From: an uncultured Lachnospiraceae bacterium
Lineage (GTDB): Bacteria; Bacillota; Clostridia; Lachnospirales; Lachnospiraceae
Reading direction: 5' to 3'
Length of the DNA stretch: 10,482 nt
NCBI GenBank assembly: GCA_910579645.1
Contig: CAJTVK010000141.1
Location: forward strand, 1 to 10,482
The position numbers and the translations under genes were made by a program. This document shows positions 7,271 to 10,482 of this stretch, one piece after another. The first letter of the stretch is position 1. Every line of letters begins with the position of its first letter. The notes under the pieces were generated by a model, which worked only from the letters and a program-made list of their open reading frames with translations, was not told where the DNA came from and searched no databases.

Positions 7271-10123
7271 TTACCGTTTCCTGGATTCCAATATCAGTTC
7301 AGACAAGGTATCCCATAATTTTTCCGCCAACACAGGCTTCGCCAAATGTACGTTCATCCCCGCCTGTGCAGTCCGCGCCATATCTTCTGCCAGCGTATTG
7401 GCCGTCAGCGCGGCAATGGGAACCGTGGAGGAATCCGGGCGTCCCATGTCCCGGATTGCCTCCGCCGCGCCGCAGCCGTCCAGAACCGGCATGCGCATAT
7501 CCAGTACCACCGCATCATAATAGCCTGCCGCAGACCTTTCAAATAGTTCCACTGCTTCCTGACCGTTCTCCGCACAGTCCACTTCCGCTCCTGCCATGTG
7601 AAGCAGTTCCACCGCTATTTCCATATTCAGCGGATTGTCCTCTGCCAAAAGAATCCTACAGCCCGTCAGTTCATTTTCCTTTTCCGCATCCGCTCCCGTC
7701 TCCGGTTCCTTTTCCGTTTCGGTATTCTCCCCCGTCCCCGGTTCCTTTTCCGCCCTGGTGTTTATCCCTGCCTCCGCTTCCTTTCCCGCCTTGGCATTTA
7801 CCCCTGCCTCCGCTTCCTTTCCCGCCTTGGCATTTACCCCCGCCTCCGCTTCCTTTCCTGTCTTGGCATTTACCCCCGTCTCCGCTTCCTTTTGTGCATT
7901 CATTCCCGACTCTTTTTCCGCACCGGAACCTCCCGCCGGCAATTCCTGCATATGAAGGCTGTTTTTTTCGGCATCTTCCGCCGCAATGCCCGTTGCCGCA
8001 CCGCCCTTAGTCCCGCCGTTTTTTTCGGCCTCAGCCATAGCATTCTCCGGCAAAACCTTGGCCGTAAAAGGAAGCGTCACACGGAAACAGCTTCCCTTCC
8101 CCAACTCACTGTCCACATGAATGGTGCCTCCCATCTTCATCACCAAGTTCTTCACAATTGCTAACCCCAGCCCTTTTCCGCTCCTCTGTTTTTCGAACCG
8201 CTTCACCGTGGCATAAGGGTCAAACAATTTAGGCAGAAAGTCTTTTGCCATGCCGATGCCCGTATCTTCCACGGTAAAATGATACCGCAGCTTATCCCCT
8301 TCCCCTGCCTGATTCACCTTCACCGTTATCCGGTCGCCGGCATTGGTAAACTTCACGGCATTGGACAGCAGCTGATTCAGAATTTGTACCAGATACCGTA
8401 CATTTCCTGCAACGATACGGTCTTTAATGTCTATTTCTGCCGAAAATTCCTTATTTTCCTCTTCTGCCTGCCGTCGGAAGTCCTCCACTGCGGCAAGCAC
8501 GGCCTCCTCCATGTCGAAAAACTGCAGCCCATGCTCCAAGGCAGTCTGATTCAGCCTGGATTTCTCCAAAATGTCATTGATCAGACCTGTCAGCTGTTTT
8601 GCCGTCTCCTTTATCCTCCCCAGGCAATCACTCACTTTGCCTTTTCCGGCATCCGGCCGTGCCGCCATCTCCGCCATTCCTATAATGATATTCAGCGGCG
8701 TTTTCATTTCATGGCTCATATTGGCATAGAACTGCTTCTGCGACTTCTCATTCATTTCCGCAGTTTCCAGCACATCTTCCAACAGTTTCTGATATTCCCG
8801 CTGATGCTGCATTTCCTCATGAATTTTCCGGAAGCAAAGCACCCCCTCATCTGCCCCCAGAACCGGGTCCACCAGCAGGCTCACGTTTACCCATCGGTAT
8901 TCTTCCCCGAAAAGCCGCAGAAAGTCTCCGCCGAACCCTTCGGTCCGGCTTTCAATCAGTTCCTTTACCTTCTCCGCCGAAAAACTCTGCAGAAATTCTT
9001 TTCCGCTCTCCGTATCCATAATCCCCGCCAGCATATGAAGCAATTGGGTATATTCTCCCTTGGACGCGGCTCTTTCGTTAATATATTCCGAGCCTTTGAT
9101 AATCTCATATGTATTATGCCGTACATTTACGCGGTAGAAAGCATAATAAGAATTCCCCAGCGACTGCACAATTTCCCGCTCCTTTTTGACCGCTATGGAC
9201 AATTGCCGGTTCCTATATCCCATCAGTGCGGCCGTCAGCAGAAACAGAAGGAACACTGCCACATACCAGCCGAAAAGACTCCGCATCCCTTTCAGCAGTT
9301 CATCATAGGTCATTGTCAGGGCGCAAAACCATCCGTTATCCTCATAGGAATAATAAACCCCTCTTTTTTTGCCGGTCACCCCTATAAAATTATTATCCCG
9401 TTCCGTTATTTCCCCCAGTTTCACTTTGTCGCAAAGCTTCCCGGCAAAACTTTCCAGTTCCTCTTCCGTCACCTCAAAACTTGCATTTACATTGCCGTAA
9501 AGCAGCCGGCCATTGGCATCGCATAAATAATAAGCCCCATCCTCCGGCAGGCTTTGGTTCGCATGGAATGCCCGAAAAGTCTCTTTGCTTAAGTCAAGCA
9601 CAATTCCGTCCCCGCTTTCCGGCTCTATGGCTGCAATGGACACCACCCATTCCCCGGCCTTCTCCTTCTGCCCCTGATAAGCATCGGTAAAGATTATCTC
9701 CCCTTTTGCCTCTGCCGCTTTCCGATACCATATGCTTTCGGTAAAATCATATTTCTCCATGCCTTCCCAAGAATTTTCCGTTATCAGCCGTCCCCCCACA
9801 ACGGCATAAGCTTCCACTCCCACATTGGGCAAGGCCTCCTGAATCTTGCGGAAATAGTCTCGCACCCACTTTTCTTTTTCCTCTTCCCCTGCATTCCTTC
9901 CGTTCATTTCTTCCAAATAAATCAGCCCAAGGCTGATCTGATTCCGAAACTTGGAGATATTAAGTTCTTCGTCCTGCACATAACTATGTACCAAGTCCCG
10001 CCCTAAGATACGGGCACTTTCCAGCAATGTATAATGCATGCCGCATATACCGATAACCGAAGTAATTAAAAAAAACAGTACGGCTGCAATAATACCATGT
10101 TTTTCCGGACGGTATTTCCGCAT
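7271..10123 (-). CDS. Hybrid sensor histidine kinase (dCache - PAS-like - HisKA - HATPase - receiver)
   Basis: 950 aa. TM1 is at about 10-30 and TM2 at about 284-303. The extracellular loop between them looks like a dCache domain (ESIWYRKAAEAKGEIIFTD, 129-147). A cytoplasmic PAS-like region follows (about 320-435). The phosphoacceptor is His471 in NMSHEMKTP. The ATP domain has Asn588 (N box), DTGIGM (620-625) and GKGLGLAI (649-656). A long low-complexity linker (about 690-818) contains six 12-residue repeats. The receiver domain (about 821-945) has Glu828-Asp829, the phosphorylatable Asp875 (LDMRMP), Thr907 and Lys929, so it looks active. There is no DNA-binding or enzymatic output domain and no separate regulator nearby, so the output is unknown. 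The ATG at 10123 is chosen over an in-frame GTG at 10177: AAGGAG (10137-10132) lies 8 nt upstream and the protein begins MRKYRPEKHG just before TM1. First gene of the leftward unit, behind a long structured leader. Confidence 0.93.
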   Translation of the reverse strand: MRKYRPEKHGIIAAVLFFLITSVIGICGMHYTLLESARILGRDLVHSYVQDEELNISKFRNQISLGLIYLEEMNGRNAGEEEKEKWVRDYFRKIQEALPNVGVEAYAVVGGRLITENSWEGMEKYDFTESIWYRKAAEAKGEIIFTDAYQGQKEKAGEWVVSIAAIEPESGDGIVLDLSKETFRAFHANQSLPEDGAYYLCDANGRLLYGNVNASFEVTEEELESFAGKLCDKVKLGEITERDNNFIGVTGKKRGVYYSYEDNGWFCALTMTYDELLKGMRSLFGWYVAVFLLFLLTAALMGYRNRQLSIAVKKEREIVQSLGNSYYAFYRVNVRHNTYEIIKGSEYINERAASKGEYTQLLHMLAGIMDTESGKEFLQSFSAEKVKELIESRTEGFGGDFLRLFGEEYRWVNVSLLVDPVLGADEGVLCFRKIHEEMQHQREYQKLLEDVLETAEMNEKSQKQFYANMSHEMKTPLNIIIGMAEMAARPDAGKGKVSDCLGRIKETAKQLTGLINDILEKSRLNQTALEHGLQFFDMEEAVLAAVEDFRRQAEEENKEFSAEIDIKDRIVAGNVRYLVQILNQLLSNAVKFTNAGDRITVKVNQAGEGDKLRYHFTVEDTGIGMAKDFLPKLFDPYATVKRFEKQRSGKGLGLAIVKNLVMKMGGTIHVDSELGKGSCFRVTLPFTAKVLPENAMAEAEKNGGTKGGAATGIAAEDAEKNSLHMQELPAGGSGAEKESGMNAQKEAETGVNAKTGKEAEAGVNAKAGKEAEAGVNAKAGKEAEAGINTRAEKEPGTGENTETEKEPETGADAEKENELTGCRILLAEDNPLNMEIAVELLHMAGAEVDCAENGQEAVELFERSAAGYYDAVVLDMRMPVLDGCGAAEAIRDMGRPDSSTVPIAALTANTLAEDMARTAQAGMNVHLAKPVLAEKLWDTLSELILESRKR
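7676..7891 (-). repeat. Six tandem 36-bp repeats encoding the kinase linker
   Basis: Six in-frame 36-bp units encode residues 745-816 of the hybrid kinase. The 12-residue consensus is KEAEAGVNAKAG. Unit boundaries on the plus strand are 7856-7891, 7820-7855, 7784-7819, 7748-7783, 7712-7747 and 7676-7711. The second and third units in coding order differ at one base of 36, while the last two are much more diverged (KEPGTGENTETE, KEPETGADAEKE). The peptide is rich in Glu, Ala, Gly and Lys and is probably a flexible or partly helical tether between the ATPase domain and the receiver. Unit length is a multiple of three, so copy number can change without breaking the frame. Confidence 0.95.
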
Positions 10124-10125
10124 CC

Positions 10126-10165
10126 GGCTCACTCCTTCCGTTTTTATTCCTGCGGGCAATGAGCC
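10126..10165 (-). promoter_or_regulatory. Helix flanking the kinase Shine-Dalgarno
   Basis: On the transcript GGCUCA (10165-10160) can pair perfectly with UGAGCC (10131-10126). The second arm fills the spacer between the AAGGAG Shine-Dalgarno (10137-10132) and the ATG (10123), and the Shine-Dalgarno lies in the loop against the helix. Forming this 6-bp helix should hinder ribosome loading. Its first arm shares the bases GGC (10165-10163) with the closing arm of the upstream hairpin (UUGGC, 10167-10163), so the two cannot both form fully. Confidence 0.45.
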
Positions 10166-10194
10166 AAGCAGCCGCACTTATGCGGATATTTGGC
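10163..10194 (-). promoter_or_regulatory. Two-part leader hairpin upstream of the Shine-Dalgarno
   Basis: The outer helix GCCAA (10194-10190) with UUGGC (10167-10163) is 5 bp. The inner hairpin CCGCA-UAAG-UGCGG (10185-10172) is also 5 bp, with a 4x4 internal loop between them. The outer 3' arm overlaps the sequence needed for the helix beside the Shine-Dalgarno, giving an on/off geometry if both occur. Confidence 0.4.
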
Positions 10195-10202
10195 GACTGC
10201 CG

Positions 10203-10265
10203 CGAGGTTCTATACCCTGCCGTCTGCAGCGGGCTGCTGACTCCCTAACGGCAATAATTCCCTCG
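10203..10265 (-). promoter_or_regulatory. Nested stem structure in the kinase leader
   Basis: Three nested helices can be drawn on the minus-strand transcript. The outer one is CGAGG (10265-10261) with CCUCG (10207-10203). The middle one is UGCCGU (10253-10248) with ACGGCA (10223-10218). The inner hairpin is CAGC/GCUG or GCAG/CUGC within 10239-10226. The internal loops are unequal, with an 8-nt purine/A-U segment on one side, which is more like a folded RNA domain than a simple terminator. No U-run follows. Confidence 0.4.
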
Positions 10266-10297
10266 TTTCCGAAAATGCAGAAGAAAATTTTAGCATA

Positions 10298-10326
10298 CAA
10301 GAAAAGCAGATTGCATACCAATCTGC
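10298..10326 (-). terminator. Terminator-like hairpin early in the kinase leader
   Basis: On the minus strand GCAGAUUG (10326-10319), loop GUAUG, and CAAUCUGC (10313-10306) form a perfect 8-bp stem, followed directly by UUUUCUU (10305-10299). It lies only about 40-60 nt after the predicted start, so it would stop kinase transcription early unless prevented. The upstream segment GAUUGC (10337-10332) can pair with GCAAUC (10314-10309), which overlaps the 3' arm, giving a possible antiterminator. If the promoter call is wrong, this may instead simply terminate a leftward gene lying beyond the right edge. Confidence 0.55.
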
Positions 10327-10371
10327 CGCCGGCAATCCACTACTGCATTTCCATATCTTATAGCTTTGCTT

Positions 10372-10400
10372 AGTATAACACCTTTATAATGAAATGTCTA
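10372..10400 (-). promoter_or_regulatory. Sigma-A-type promoter for the kinase-led unit
   Basis: On the minus strand TAGACA (10400-10395) and TATACT (10377-10372) are separated by exactly 17 nt. Each matches the vegetative consensus at five of six positions. Transcription would start near 10365 and read into the kinase leader. A perfect TATAAT on the opposite strand (10385-10390) lies in its spacer, without a convincing -35. Confidence 0.6.
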
Positions 10401-10482
10401 TCCTAAAATCCGGAAACCCCACGCAAATCGTAACAGTTCAGCCTGAATGTTGTGTTGGGAGGCGGACGCCCGTGCGTGAGTT
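10401..10482. other. Right-edge sequence without a supported gene
   Basis: No gene can be supported here. A plus-strand frame from an ATG at 10394 stays open to the edge (29 codons) but has no Shine-Dalgarno, and two minus-strand frames are also open for about 24-27 codons. A short inverted repeat (GGCG-GA-CGCC, about 10461-10470) is the only structure seen. It may be the start of a divergent gene or the 3' part of a leftward one. Confidence 0.3.

Larger units (their letters stand above)
10124..10365 (-). promoter_or_regulatory. Long structured 5' leader of the kinase gene, possible attenuator or riboswitch of unknown class
   Basis: About 240 nt separate the predicted transcription start (near 10365) from the kinase ATG. 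No credible gene lies inside, only very short frames without ribosome binding sites. In transcript order the leader holds a terminator-like hairpin (10326-10306), a nested three-helix structure (10265-10203), a hairpin with closing arms 10194-10190 and 10167-10163, and a helix next to the Shine-Dalgarno (10165-10160 with 10131-10126). I compared it by eye with the cobalamin, TPP, SAM, c-di-GMP, guanidine, preQ1 and ZTP consensus motifs I remember and found no match. The regulatory role is inference from layout. Confidence 0.45.

Noticed and set aside
7366..8164. Long plus-strand frames opposite the kinase linker, rich in Pro or Arg
   Set aside because: They are shadows of the 36-bp repeats on the coding strand, with no ribosome binding site and no domain-like sequence.
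8279..9526. A 415-codon plus-strand frame antisense to the kinase
   Set aside because: The minus strand encodes clear HisKA, HATPase and dCache motifs over the same bases. The plus-strand product is His/Phe/Pro-rich with no recognisable domain.
10124..10177. Kinase start at an in-frame GTG at 10177, 18 codons upstream
   Set aside because: The ATG at 10123 has AAGGAG 8 nt upstream and begins just before the first membrane segment. The extension overlaps leader stems and has no ribosome binding site.
10038..10373. A 111-codon plus-strand frame covering the kinase N-terminus and leader
   Set aside because: It is antisense to the kinase start and the structured leader, has no convincing ribosome binding site, and its sequence resembles no family.
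10394..10482. Plus-strand frame open to the right edge from an ATG at 10394
   Set aside because: There is no Shine-Dalgarno, the ATG is only 4 nt after a putative -10, and two minus-strand frames are equally open, so coding is not supported from 29 codons.

Overview
The window looks like a chromosomal segment of an anaerobic Firmicute, most likely a gut Lachnospiraceae/Clostridium cluster XIVa relative. The signs are purine-rich GGAGG-type ribosome binding sites, a DUF4364 gene, an aldo/keto reductase fused to a double [4Fe-4S] ferredoxin domain, a radical SAM enzyme of the YhcC/YtqA type, and a large dCache hybrid histidine kinase. Base composition is near 50% GC by eye. I see no phage, transposase, CRISPR, rRNA or tRNA features. 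The taxonomic call is inference.

Layout. A rightward unit (about 182-2900) starts at a good sigma-A-like promoter. It carries a short-form malic enzyme, a radical SAM protein 4 nt downstream, and a DUF4364 winged-helix-like protein whose start overlaps the radical SAM gene by 29 nt. A leftward unit (about 10400 down to 2902) runs in transcription order: hybrid sensor kinase with its own receiver domain, aldo/keto reductase with ferredoxin tail, the replication-fork AAA+ ATPase RarA, and a membrane-anchored DUF5722 protein with a GH-A-like glycosidase appearance. The two units converge with only one base between their stop codons (2900 and 2902), so their transcripts probably overlap at the 3' ends.

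The most interesting non-coding part is the roughly 240-nt leader of the histidine kinase gene (10365 to 10124, minus strand). A promoter (TAGACA-17-TATACT) reads almost at once into a terminator-like hairpin with a U-rich tail. An upstream segment could pair with that hairpin's 3' arm. Further on there is a nested stem structure. Finally, a 6-bp helix occupies the spacer between the Shine-Dalgarno and the ATG, and it competes with an upstream hairpin for the same bases. Together this looks like an attenuator or riboswitch-like leader, but I could not assign it to a known class.

Working together. The malic enzyme makes pyruvate and NAD(P)H from malate. The radical SAM gene and DUF4364 are tightly coupled to it without an obvious pathway link. 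In the leftward unit, the kinase senses something outside the cell, and the anchored DUF5722 protein works at the cell surface. The oxidoreductase and RarA between them are cytoplasmic and look like operon passengers rather than partners in one pathway. The kinase carries six 36-bp tandem repeats in the linker before its receiver domain.
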